Shown: positions 48,455 through 59,689 of the stretch, piece by piece | How the letters are laid out: every line of letters begins with the position of its first letter | Position numbering within the stretch: the first letter of the stretch is position 1 | Source of the DNA: Trachythela sp. YZ-2020 | Lineage: Eukaryota > Cnidaria > Anthozoa > Malacalcyonacea > Clavulariidae | NCBI GenBank assembly: GCA_016169945.1 | Contig: JADLSH010000388.1 | Span: 7,948,501 to 8,012,500, forward strand | Direction of reading: 5' to 3' | Length of the DNA stretch: 64,000 nucleotides | Position numbers and translations under genes: made by a program | The notes under the pieces: generated by a model | What the model saw: only the letters and a program-made list of their open reading frames with translations | The model's database searches: none | What the model was told of the DNA's origin: nothing

Positions 48455-49300
48455 CAAAGCATTAAAACTTGATATTTTGTCTTTTTAATTTAGGATACAT
48501 GTTTGCATGGATGCCATACATTGATGCCATACATTGATGCCATATACAACTTCAGTTTGGATACCATGCAAGAAATATAATGGACCTTTTCTTGAAATGA
48601 ATTGTGAAGCAATCTATACCGAAGAAAGGAGACTTTTTCAGGTTAGAATATTCCTTGTGACAAGTAAAATACTACTGACAAGTAAAATACTAAAGTAGGG
48701 TACATCTAGGTGCTAGGGCAGATTGCCAGTTATGGTTATTATTATAGGTATAATAGCATATTTGTTTTCCATATAATTTAAAAAATGTGCATGGGTGAGT
48801 TTTCAAAGACTCAAATTTGCACAAGTTAATTTACATGGGAAAGACATTGGTTCGATTGTTGCTTCTTTCCAAGAAATGGGGTTTGCCTGCTTACAGAGAT
48901 CCAAGCGAAGATGGCGAGACTGTGCCACCAGGCAGTTACTTCTCATGTGGGCCTTATGACATCGATTCATGCATGATTGATTGACTTTCCATGGAAAAAC
49001 AACTCTTGTTGACAGAACGTTAATGCATGATGCATGATAGAGTTCCTACCACAGCAGATTTCTCACTCTCAATTGGTACAAATGTCTTAAAGCTAACCTT
49101 GATCAAAGCATTAAAACTTGATATTTTGTCTTTAATTAGGATACATGTTCAGCATGGATGCTATACATTGATGCCATATACAACTTCAGTTTGGATACAA
49201 TGCAAGATATAATAGACCTTTTCTTGAAATGAATTGCAAAGCAATCTATGCTGAAGAAAGGAGACTAGCTTTGTCAGGTTGGAATATTCCTTGTGTATTA
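48455..49300 (+). repeat. Two diverged copies of an exon-like segment
   Basis: 48455-48660 and about 49085-49300 share cattaaaacttgatattttg, ggatacatgtt, cattgatgccatatacaact and gaccttttcttgaaatgaat. Copy 2 has an open frame after an acceptor-like site (DTCSAWMLYIDAIYNFSLD...). Copy 1 is frameshifted and has a tandem triplication of cattgatgccata. The gene of origin is not recognised. Confidence 0.6.
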
Positions 49301-52300
49301 AACCATTAACTGCAGTATCCGCCTATGTTTAAATTAACACCATAATTGCAATGCGTTGACTGATGGGTAAAATCACATCAGGGGATAGGTTGGCCATTCG
49401 TAGTTGTTCGATGGTAGTTTGGCTTGATTTTTCTGGTTGGTCGTGCAAAATAGGCAAGTCTGCAGCTCAGTTCTTCATGGCAAGCTCTGCCCTTCGGGTG
49501 CAAGGCCTAACACGATCAGGAATAACCAGGCAAAATTGTCATTGAATCTCCACTTGTGACCAGCTTTTCGCCTGTGTGGCTTGATCTAGCTTTCTACGAT
49601 TGTCATTTCTAATTGGCAGTTAGTATATAAAATCTGCCTGCATTCATATTTATATTTGAGTTGTATAAATTAGCACCAGAATGGCAGCTATGACGGGTGG
49701 GTAAAATCACATAAGGGGATAGGTTGGCCATTTGTGGTTGTTCGATGTCAGTTTGGCTTAATTTTTCTGGTTGGTCGTGCAAAATAGGCTAGTCAGCAGC
49801 TCAGTTCTGCATGGCAAGCTCTGCCCTTCGGTGCAAGGCCTAACACGATCAGGAATAGCCAGGCAAAATTGTCATTGAATCTCCACTTGTGACCAGCTTT
49901 TCGCCTGTGTGGCTTGATCTACCTTTCTACGATTGTCATTTCTAATTGGCAGTTAGTATATAAAATCTGCCTGCATTCATATTTATATTTGAGTTGTATA
50001 AATTAGCACCAGAATGGCAACTATGACGGGTGGGTAAAATCACATAAGGGGTAGGTTGGCCATTTGTGGTAGTTCGATGTCAGTTTGGCTTAATTTTTCT
50101 GGTTGGTCGTGCAAAATAGGCTAGTCAGCAGCTCAGTTCTGCATGGCAAGCTCTGCCCTTCGGGTGCAAGGCCTAACACGATCAGGAATAACCAGGCAAA
50201 ATTGTCATTGAATCTCCACTTGTGACCAGCTTTTCGCCTGTGTGGCTTGATCTAGCTTTCTACGATTGTCATTTCTAATTGGCAGTTAGTATATAAAATC
50301 TGCCTGCATTCATATTTATATTTGAGTTGTATAAATTAGCACCAGAATGGCAACTATGACGGGTGGGTAAAATCACATAAGGGGATAGGTTGGCCATTTG
50401 TGGTTGTTCGATGTCAGTTTGGCTTAATTTTTCTGGTTGGTCGTGCAAAATAGGCTAGTCAGCAGCTCAGTTCTGCATGGCAAGCTCTGCCCTTCGGGTG
50501 CAAGGCCTAACACGATCAGGAATAACCAGGCAAAATTGTCATTGAATCTCCACTTGTGACCAGCTTTTCGCCTGTGTGGCTTGATCTAGCTTTCTAAGAT
50601 TGTCATTTCTAATTGGCAGTTAGTATATAAAATCTGCCTGCATTCATATTTATATTTGAGTTGTATAAATTAGCACCAGAATGGCAACTATGATGGGTGG
50701 GTAAAATCACATAAGGGGATAGGTTGGCCATTTGTGGTTGTTCGATGTCAGTTTGGCTTAATTTTTCTGGTTGGTCGTGCAAAATAGGCTAGTCAGCAGC
50801 TCAGTTCTGCATGGCAAGCTCTGCCCTTCGGTGCAAGGCCTAACACGATCAGGAATAACCAGGCAAAATTGTCATTGAATCTCCACTTGTGACCAGCTTT
50901 TCGCCTGTGTGGCTTGATCTAGCTTTCTACGATTGTCATTTCTAATTGGCAGTTAGTATATAAAATCTGCCTGCATTCATATTTATATTTGAGTTGTATA
51001 AATTAGCACCAGAATGGCAACTATGACGGGTGGGTAAAATCACATAAGGGGATAGGTTGGCCATTTGTGGTTGTTCGATGTCAGTTTGGCTTAATTTTTC
51101 TGGTTGGTCGTGCAAAATAGGCTAGTCAGCAGCTCAGTTCTGCATGGCAAGCTCTGCCCTTCGGGTGCAAGGCCTAACACGATCAGGAATAACCAGGCAA
51201 AATTGTCATTGAATCTCCACTTGTGACCAGCTTTTCGCCTGTGTGGCTTGATCTAGCTTTCTAAGATTGTCATTTCTAATTGGCAGTTAGTATATAAAAT
51301 CTGCCTGCATTCATATTTATATTTGAGTTGTATAAATTAGCACCAGAATGGCAACTATGACGTGGGTAAAATCACATAAGGGGATAGGTTGGCCATTTGT
51401 GGTTGTTCGATGTCAGTTTGGCTTAATTTTTCTGGTTGGTCGTGCAAAATAGGCTAGTCAGCAGCTCAGTTCTGCATGGCAAGCTCTGCCCTTCGGGTGC
51501 AAGGCCTAACACGATCAGGAATAACCAGGCAAAATTGTCATTGAATCTCCACTTGTCACCAGCTTTTCGCCTGTGTGGCTTGATCTAGCTTTCTATGATT
51601 GTCATTTCTAATTGGCAGTTAGTATATAAAATCTGCCTGCATTCATATTTATATTTGAGTTGTATAAATTAGCACCAGAATGGCAACTATGACGGGTGGG
51701 TAAAATCACATAAGGATAGGTTGGCCATTTGTGGTTGTTCGATGTCAGTTTGGCTTAATTTTTCTGGTTGGTCGTGCAAAATAGGCTAGTCAACAGCTCA
51801 GTTCTGCATGGCAAGCTCTGCCCTTCGGTGCAAGGCCTAACACGATCAGGAATAACCAGGCAAAATTGTCATTGAATCTCCACTTGTGACCAGCTTTTCG
51901 CCTGTGTGGCTTGATCTAGCTTTCTACGATTGTCATTTCTAATTGGCAGTTAGTATATAAAATCTGCCTGCATTCATATTTATATTTGAGTTGTATAAAT
52001 TAGCACCAGAATGGCAACTATGATGGGTGGGTAAAATCACATAAGGGGTAGGTTGGCCATTTGTGGTTGTTCGATGTCAGTTTGGCTTAATTTTTCTGGT
52101 TGGTCGTGCAAAATAGGCTAGTCAGCAGCTCAGTTCTGCATGGCAAGCTCTGCCCGGTGCAAGGCCTAACACGATCAGGAATAACCAGGCAAAATTGTCA
52201 TTGAATCTCCACTTGTGACCAGCTTTTCGCCTGTGTGGCTTGATCTAGCTTTCTACGATTGTCATTTCTAATTGGCAGTTAGTATATAAAATCTGCCTGC

Positions 52301-54605
52301 ATTCATATTTATATTTGAGTTGTATAAATTAGCACCAGAATGGCAACTATGACCGGTGGGTAAAATCACATAAGGGGATAGGTTGGCCATTTGTGGTTGT
52401 TCGATGTCAGTTTGGCTTAATTTTTCTGGTTGGTCGTGCAAAATAGGCTAGTCAGCAGCTCAGTTCTGCATGGCAAGCTCTGCCCTTCGGGTGCAAGGCC
52501 TAACACGATCAGGAATAACCAGGCAAAATTGTCATTGAATCTCCACTTGTGACCAGCTTTTCGCCTGTGTGGCTTGATCTAGCTTTCTCGATTGTCATTT
52601 CTAATTGGCAGTTAGTATATAAAATCTGCCTGCATTCATATTTATATTTGAGTTGTATAAATTAGCACCAGAATGGCAACTATGACTGGTGGGTAAAATC
52701 ACATAAGGGGATAGGTTGGCCATTTGTGGTTGTTCGATGTCAGTTTGGCTTAATTTTTCTGGTTGGTCGTGCAAAATAGGCTAGTCAGCAGCTCAGTTCT
52801 GCATGGCAAGCTCTGCCCTTCGGGTGCAAGGCCTAACACGATCAGGAATAACCAGGCAAAATTGTCATTGAATCTCCACTTGTGACCAGCTTTTCGCCTG
52901 TGTGGCTTGATCTAGCTTTCTATGATTGTCATTTCTAATTGGCAGTTAGTATATAAAATCTGCCTGCATTCATATTTATATTTGAGTTGTATAAATTAGC
53001 ACCAGAATGGCAACTATGACCGTGGGTAAAATCACATAAGGGGATAGGTTGGCCATTTGTGGTTGTTCGATGTCAGTTTGGCTTAATTTTTCTGGTTGGT
53101 CGTGCAAAATAGGCTAGTCAGCAGCTCAGTTCTGCATGGCAAGCTCTGCCCTTCGGGTGCAAGGCCTAACACGATCAGGAATAACCAGGCAAAATTGTCA
53201 TTGAATCTCCACTTGTGACCAGCTTTTCGCCTGTGTGGCTTGATCTAGCTTTCTATGATTGTCATTTCTAATTGGCAGTTAGTATATAAAATCTGCCTGC
53301 ATTCATATTTATATTTGAGTTGTATAAATTAGCACCAGAATGGCAACTATGACGGGTGGGTAAAATCACATAAGGGGATAGGTTGGCCATTTGTGGTTGT
53401 TCGATGTCAGTTTGGCTTAATTTTTCTGGTTGGTCGTGCAAAATAGGCTAGTCAACAGCTCAGTTCTGCATGGCAAGCTCTGCCCTTCGGGTGCAAGGCC
53501 TAACACGATCAGGAATAACCAGGCAAAATTGTCATTGAATCTCCACTTGTGACCAGCTTTTCGCCTGTGTGGCTTGATCTAGCTTTCTACGATTGTCATT
53601 TCTAATTGGCAGTTAGTATATAAAATCTGCCTGCATTCATATTTATATTTGAGTTGTATAAATTAGCACCAGAATGGCAACTATGACCGGTGGGTAAAAT
53701 CACATAAGGGGGATAGGTTGGCCATTTGTGGTTGTTCGATGTCAGTTTGGCTTAATTTTTCTGGTTGGTCGTGCAAAATAGGCTAGTCAGCAGCTCAGTT
53801 CTGCATGGCAAGCTCTGCCCTTCGGGTGCAAGGCCTAACACGATCAGGAATAACCAGGCAAAATTGTCATTGAATCTCCACTTGTGACCAGCTTTTCGCC
53901 TGTGTGGCTTGATCTAGCTTTCTACGATTGTCATTTCTAATTGGCAGTTAGTATATAAAATCTCCCTGCATTCATATTTATATTTGAGTTGTATGAATTA
54001 GCACCAGAATGGCAACTATGACTGGTGGGTAAAATCACATAAGGGGATAGGTTGGCCGTTTGTGGTTGTTCGATGTCAGTTTGGCTTAATTTTTCTGGTT
54101 GGTCGTGCAAAATAGGCTAGTCAGCAGCTCAGTTCTGCATGGCAAGCTCTGCCCTTCGGGTGCAAGGCCTAACACGATCAGGAATAACCAGGCAAAATTG
54201 TCATTGAATCTCCACTTGTGACCAGCTTTTCGCCTGTGTGGCTTGATCTAGCTTTCTATGATTGTCATTTCTAATTGGCAGTTAGTATATAAAATCTGCC
54301 TGCATTCATATTTATATTTGAGTTGTATAAATTAGCACCAGAATGGCAACTATGATGGGTGGGTAAAATCACATAAGGTAGGTTGGCCATTTGTGGTTGT
54401 TCGATGTCAGTTTGGCTTAATTTTTCTGGTTGGTCGTGCAAAATAGGCTAGTCAGCAGCTCAGTTCTGCATGGCAAGCTCTGCCCTTCGGGTGCAAGGCC
54501 TAACACGATCAGGAATAACCAGGCAAAATTGTCATTGAATCTCCACTTGTGACCAGCTTTTCTTCTGTGTGGCTTGATCTAGCTTTCTACGATTGTCATT
54601 TCTAC
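49300..54605 (+). repeat. Satellite array, about 332-bp monomer, about 16 copies
   Basis: The landmark gggtaaaatcaca recurs roughly every 332 bp from 49365 to 54360. The first monomer is clearly diverged, the inner ones are nearly identical (single-base and 1-4-base indels), and the last is cut off at 54605. Each inner monomer contains agtatataaaatctgcctgc (TATA-like), then caccagaatggcaactatga, a donor-like gggtgggtaaaa, an Sm-like aatttttctgg, and a strong imperfect hairpin from ctggttggtcgtg to cacgatcaggaataaccagg. Confidence 0.97.
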
Positions 54606-55281
54606 AAGAAGATTAATTATAGATGATATAGTGCAAGCTGGAGGAGATAGAATAACGGGATACACAGCTGTATCATTCAATGAAGTCGCGAGAAGACACA
54701 AAGTGTCACACAATTCTGTTGCAAGTATTTGGAAGCGTTTTTGCAACGACTACACAGAGAAAAGAGCGCATTGTGGTGGAGATCACAGAGGAAAACTTAC
54801 TGATGAGGACTTGGAGCTTATTGAGACGCTCAAAACAGAGAAAGGAACAATTTCTTTGTCGGAGATATACGAAATTTTGGAAGAGGTCAATGACGAAAAT
54901 ATTGACATTTCATTATCGACTATTTCACGTGCGGTGAAAAACAAAATGCTATCTGGAAAGGCTTACTCCAGAAAAAAGATAACGAGTGTCGCATCCCAAC
55001 GGTTTACTGCAACGAACATGCTGTATACACAGCTGTTCATTGACTATTTAAGTTCAAAGTATCCATGGTGTTTGAAGTTTTTTGATGAGGCGGGAATCAA
55101 GTTACCTGAGGTAGGAACACGACTTTATGGACATGCTCCAGTCGGCGAGAGGTGTGTAGATGTAGTGAGAAAATGCGAATCGCCGAATAACACCTTGAAT
55201 TTACTTATATCTTTAAATGGGCCAGAATATTGCAATATCATACCTCACTTGCAAATGGTAATATATCTAACTAGCAACTAA
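54601..55281 (+). pseudogene. Truncated IS630/Tc1-like transposase
   Basis: The frame enters directly from the satellite with no start codon (STRRLIIDDIVQAGGDR...) and runs to a stop at 55281. It has a helix-turn-helix (FNEVARRHKVSHNSVASIWKRF), a second helical DNA-binding region (LSEIYEILEE ... LSTISRAVKNK) and the beginning of a DDE domain (WCLKFFDEAGIK with the first catalytic Asp; GTRLYGHAPVGERCVDV). The middle and C-terminal catalytic acidic residues are absent; the frame ends soon after LLISLNGPEYCNIIPH. It cannot be active. Both ends border tandem arrays: the 332-bp satellite on the left and tRNA-like monomers on the right. Confidence 0.8.
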
Positions 55282-56175
55282 CTAGCAACGGACAAGATAG
55301 CCTAGTGGGTACTTGGTAGCATCGGATGCATGAGAACTATGGATCAATCCCTGCTGAAGTACAAGTAGTTTTAGACTTTGAAAATCTTGTTCATTAATTC
55401 CACCTGATACAGAAAAGGGTTAAGGAAAATAAATACATATATCTAACTAGCAACGGACAAGATAGCCTAGTGGGTACTTGGTAGCATCGGATGCATGAGA
55501 ACTATGGATCAATCCCTGCTGAAACACAAGTCGTTTTAGACTTTCAAAATCTTATGATTAATTCCACCTGATACAGAAAAGGGTTAAGGAAAATAAATAC
55601 ATAAATCTAACTAGCAACGGACAATATTGCCTAGTGGGTACTTGGTAGCATCGGATGCATGAGAACTATGGATCAATCCCTGCTGAAGTACAAGTAGTTT
55701 TAGACTTTGAAAATCTTGTTCATTAATTCCAAAATAAATACATATATCTAACTAGCAACGGACAAGATAGCCTAGTGGGTACTTGGTAGCTTCGGATGCA
55801 TGAGAATTATGGATCAATCCCTGCTGAAACACAAGTCGTTTTAGACTTTGAAAATCTTATTCATTAATTCCAACTGATACAGAAAAGGGTTAAGGAAAAT
55901 AAATACATAAATCTAACTAGCAACGGACAATATTGCCTAGTGGGTACTTGGTAGCATCGGATGCATGAGAACTATGGATCAAGTTGAAGTACAAGTAGTT
56001 TTAGACTTTGAAAATCTTGTTCATTAATTCCACCTGATACAGAAAAGGGTTAAGGAAAATAAATACATATATCTAACTAGCAACGGACAAGATAGCCTTG
56101 TAGGTACTTGTTAGCATCGGATGCATGAGAATTATGGATCAATCCCTGCTGAAGTACAAGTAGTTTTAGACTTTG
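55263..56175 (+). repeat. Tandem array of tRNA-like monomers (type 1), 6 copies
   Basis: The units of about 160 bp contain caacggacaagatagcctag, then tgggtacttggtagcatcgg, ctatggatcaatccctgctg and a tail gttaaggaaaataaatacat. 'tagcctagtggg' matches the pol III A-box consensus at every defined position and 'ggatcaatccc' approximates a B box, at tRNA-like spacing. Copies near 55622 and 55927 have a damaged A box (tattgcctag). This is a SINE-like monomer arranged in tandem. Confidence 0.85.
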
Positions 56176-57375
56176 AAAATTTGAAAAAAAAAATTTTATA
56201 ATTTTTTTTTCATTTTTTACATTTTTGTTTGAAGTAGGATAGATAGCATCGCATTAGCAAGTTGCACAGTTTTTGTTAAAATATGCTCAACAAAAAAATG
56301 GATAGGTAAGCTTCAGCTCAGAGTAGGGTAGCCATTTTGAGGCACTTAGAAATATTTTGTTGTTTTTAATTTTGTTGTTTTTAGTGCGGTGAAGTGCGGT
56401 GAAGTGCGTGAAGAAATTTTTGATAATTTTTTTATAAGTTTTTTGAGACACTTAGAAATTTTGTTGTTGTTTTTAGTGCGGTGAAGTGCGGTGAAGGTGC
56501 GGTGAAGTGCGGTGAAGAAATTTTTGATAATTTTTTGAGACACTTAGAAATTTTTTGTTGTTTTTAGTGCGGTGAAGTGCGGTGAAGGTGCGGTGAAGTG
56601 CGGTGAAGAAATTTTTGATAATTTTTTTTTTATAAGTTTTTTGAGACACTTAGAAATTTTTTGTTGTTTTTAGTGCGGTGAAGTGCGGTGAAGTGCGGTG
56701 AAGGTGCGGTGAAGTGCGGTGAAGAAATTTTTGATAATTTTTTTTTATAAGTTTTTTGAGACACTTAGAAATTTTTTTGTTGTTTTTAGTGCGGTGAAGG
56801 TGCGGTGAAGTGCGGCGAAGAAATTTTTGATAATTTTTTGAGACACTTAGAAATTTTTGTTGTTGTTTTTAGTGCGGTGAAGTGCGGTGAAGGTGCGGTG
56901 AAGTGTGGTGAAGAAATTTTTAATAATTTTTTGAGACACTTAGAAATTTTGTTGTTGTTTTTAGTGCGGTGAAGTGCGGTGAAGGTGCGGTGAAGGTGCG
57001 GTGAAGTGCGGTGAAGAAATTTTTTATAATTTTTTTTTATAAGTTTTTTGAGACACTTAGAAATTTTTTGTTGTTTTTAGTGCGGTGAAGTGTGGTGAAG
57101 AAATTTTTAATAATTTTTTGAGACACTTAGAAATTTTTTGTTGTTTTTAGTGCGGTGAAGTGCGGTGAAGGTGCGGTGAAGTGTGGTGAAGAAATTTTTA
57201 ATAATTTTTTGAGACACTTAGAAATTTTTTTGTTGTTTTTAGTGCGGTGAGGTGCGGTGAAGAAATGTTTGGTAATTTTTTTTAAAATTTGAAGTTTTTT
57301 TTCATTTTTTCATTTTTTACATTTTTGTTTAAAAGGGTTAAGGATAGATACATGAGTTTTTGTTAAAATATGCTC
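56176..57375 (+). repeat. Minisatellite of tgcggtgaag decamers in about 90-120-bp blocks
   Basis: Each block has 2-5 tgcggtgaag or gtgcggtgaag units followed by aaatttttgataattttt, ataagttttttgagacactt and agaaattttttgttgttttt. About ten blocks are present. Minus-strand frames reading HRTFTAL are repeat artefacts. Confidence 0.95.
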
Positions 57376-57439
57376 AACAAAAAATGGATGAAACACAAGT
57401 CGTTTTAGCTTTCAAGAGTATTCCATTTACAGAAAAGGT

Positions 57440-59045
57440 TAAGGAAAATAAATACATATATCTAACAAGCAACGGACAAAATAGCCTAGTGGGTACTTGG
57501 TAGCATTGGATGCATGAGAACTATGGATCAATCCCTGCTGAAACACAAGTCGTTTTAGACTTTCAAAATCTTATTAATTCCACCTGATACGGAAAAGGGT
57601 TAAGGAAAATAAATACATATATCTAACAAGCAACGGACAAGATAGCCTAGTGGGTACTTGGTAGCATCGGATGCATGAGAACTATGGATCAATCCCTGCT
57701 GAAGTACAAGTAGTTTTAGACTTTGAAAATCTTGTTCATTAATTCCACCTGATACAGAAAAGGTTAAGGAAAATAAATACATATATCTAACTAGCAACGG
57801 ACAAGATAGCCTAGTGGGTACTTGGTAGCTTCGGATGCATGAGAATTATGGATCAATCCCTGCTGAAACACAAGTCGTTTTAGACTTTGAAAATCTTATT
57901 CATTAATTCCAACTGATACAGAAAAGGGTTAAGGAAAATAAATACATATATCTAACTAGCAACGGACAAGATAGCCTAGTGGGTACTTGGTAGCATCGGA
58001 TGCATGAGAACTGTGGATCAATCCCTGCTGAAACACAAGTCGTTTTAGACTTTCAAAATCTTATTCATTAATTCCACCTGATACAGAAAAGGGTTAAGGA
58101 AAATAAATCCATATATCTAACTAGCAACGGACAAGATAGCCTTGTAGGTACTTGGTAGCATCGGATGCATGAGAATTATGGATCAATCCCTGCTGAAGTA
58201 CAAGTAGTTTTAGACTTTGAAAATCTTGTTCATTAATTCCACCTGATACAGAAAAGGTTAAGGAAAATAAATACATATATCTAACTAGCAACGGACAAGA
58301 TAGCCTAGTGGGTACTTGGTAGCATCGGATGCACGAGAATTATGGGTCAATCCCTGCTGAAACACAAGTCGTTTTAGACTTTGAAAATCTTATTCATTAA
58401 TTCCACCTGATACAGAAAAGGGTTAAGGAAAATAAATACATATATCTAACTAGCAACGGACAAGATAGCCTAGTGGGTACTTGGTAGCATCGGATGCATG
58501 AGAACTATGGATCAATCCCTGCTGAAGTACAAGTAGTTTTAGACTTTGAAATCTTGTTCATTAATTCCACCTGATACAGAAAAGGTTAAGGAAAATAAAT
58601 ACATATATCTAACTAGCAAGGGACAAGATAGCCTAGTGGGTACTTGGTAGCTTCGGATGCATGAGAATTATGGATCAATCCCTGCTGAAAGACAAGTCGT
58701 TTTAGACTTTGAAAATCTTATTCATTAATTCCAACTGATACAGAAAAGGGCTAAGGAAAATAAATACATATATCTAACTAGCAACGGACAAGATAGCCTA
58801 GTGGGTACTTGGTAGCATCGGATGCATGAGAACTATGGATCAATCCCTGCTGAAACACAAGTCGTTTTAGACTTTCAAAATCTTATTCATTAATTCCACC
58901 TGATACAGAAAAGGGTTAAGGAAAATAAATACATATATCTAACTTGCAACGGACAAGATAGCCTTGTAGGTACTTGTTAGCATCGGATGCATGAGAATTA
59001 TGGATCAATCCCTGCTGAAGTACAAGTAGTTTTAGACTTTGAAAA
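57440..59045 (+). repeat. Second tandem array of type 1 tRNA-like monomers, 10 copies
   Basis: Same monomer as at 55263-56175. A boxes lie at about 57482, 57647, 57808, 57974, 58137, 58302, 58466, 58632, 58797 and 58963. Two alternating tail versions (gaagtacaagtagttttaga / gaaacacaagtcgttttaga) suggest a dimeric unit of about 325 bp. Confidence 0.9.
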
Positions 59046-59055
59046 TTTGAAAATT

Positions 59056-59059
59056 TTTT

Positions 59060-59091
<32 letters not shown>
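59056..59091 (+). repeat. Poly-T run
   Basis: More than 30 uninterrupted T at the right end of the type 1 array, read as poly-A on the other strand. It could be a retroposed tail or slippage. Confidence 0.9.
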
Positions 59092-59092
<1 letters not shown>

Positions 59093-59689
59093 GATAGATA
59101 GCATCGCATTCGCATTAGCAAGTTGCACAGTTTTGTAAAATATGCTCAACAAAAATGGATAGGTAAGCTTCAGCTCAGAGTAGGGTAGCCATTTTGAGGC
59201 ACTTAGAAATATTTTGTTGTTTTTAGTGCGGTGAAGTAATGCGGTGAAGAAATGTTTGATAATTTTTTTATAAGTTTTTGAGACACTATTTAATGAATGG
59301 ACAAGATAGTTTAGTGGTGCGGTGAAGTGCGGCATATGTATGAAGTCAGATCGATTTTTAATTTTTTTAAGTTTCTTGAGACACTTATAAATTGTTATTG
59401 TTTTTAGTGCGGTGAAGGCGGTGAAGGTGGTGAAGGTGCAGAAGTGCGGTATAATTTTGATAATTTTATAATTTTTTGAGACACTTAGAAATTTTTTTGT
59501 TGTTTTTAGTGCGGTGAAGGTGCGGTGAAGGTGCGGTGAAGTGCGGTGAAGAAATTTTTTATAATTTTTTTTTATAATTTTTGACACTTAGAAATTTTGT
59601 TGTTGTTTTTAGTAGTGCGGTGAAGGTAAGGTGCGGTGAAGTGAAGATAATTTTTTTATAATTTGTTTTATATAAGTCGTTTTAGACTT

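Noticed and set aside
49300..54605. Array as 5S rRNA, histone or U1-U6 snRNA gene cluster
   Set aside because: None of the recognisable 5S, histone or spliceosomal snRNA core motifs is present; only the generic TATA/donor/Sm/hairpin layout remains, reported as a hypothesis.
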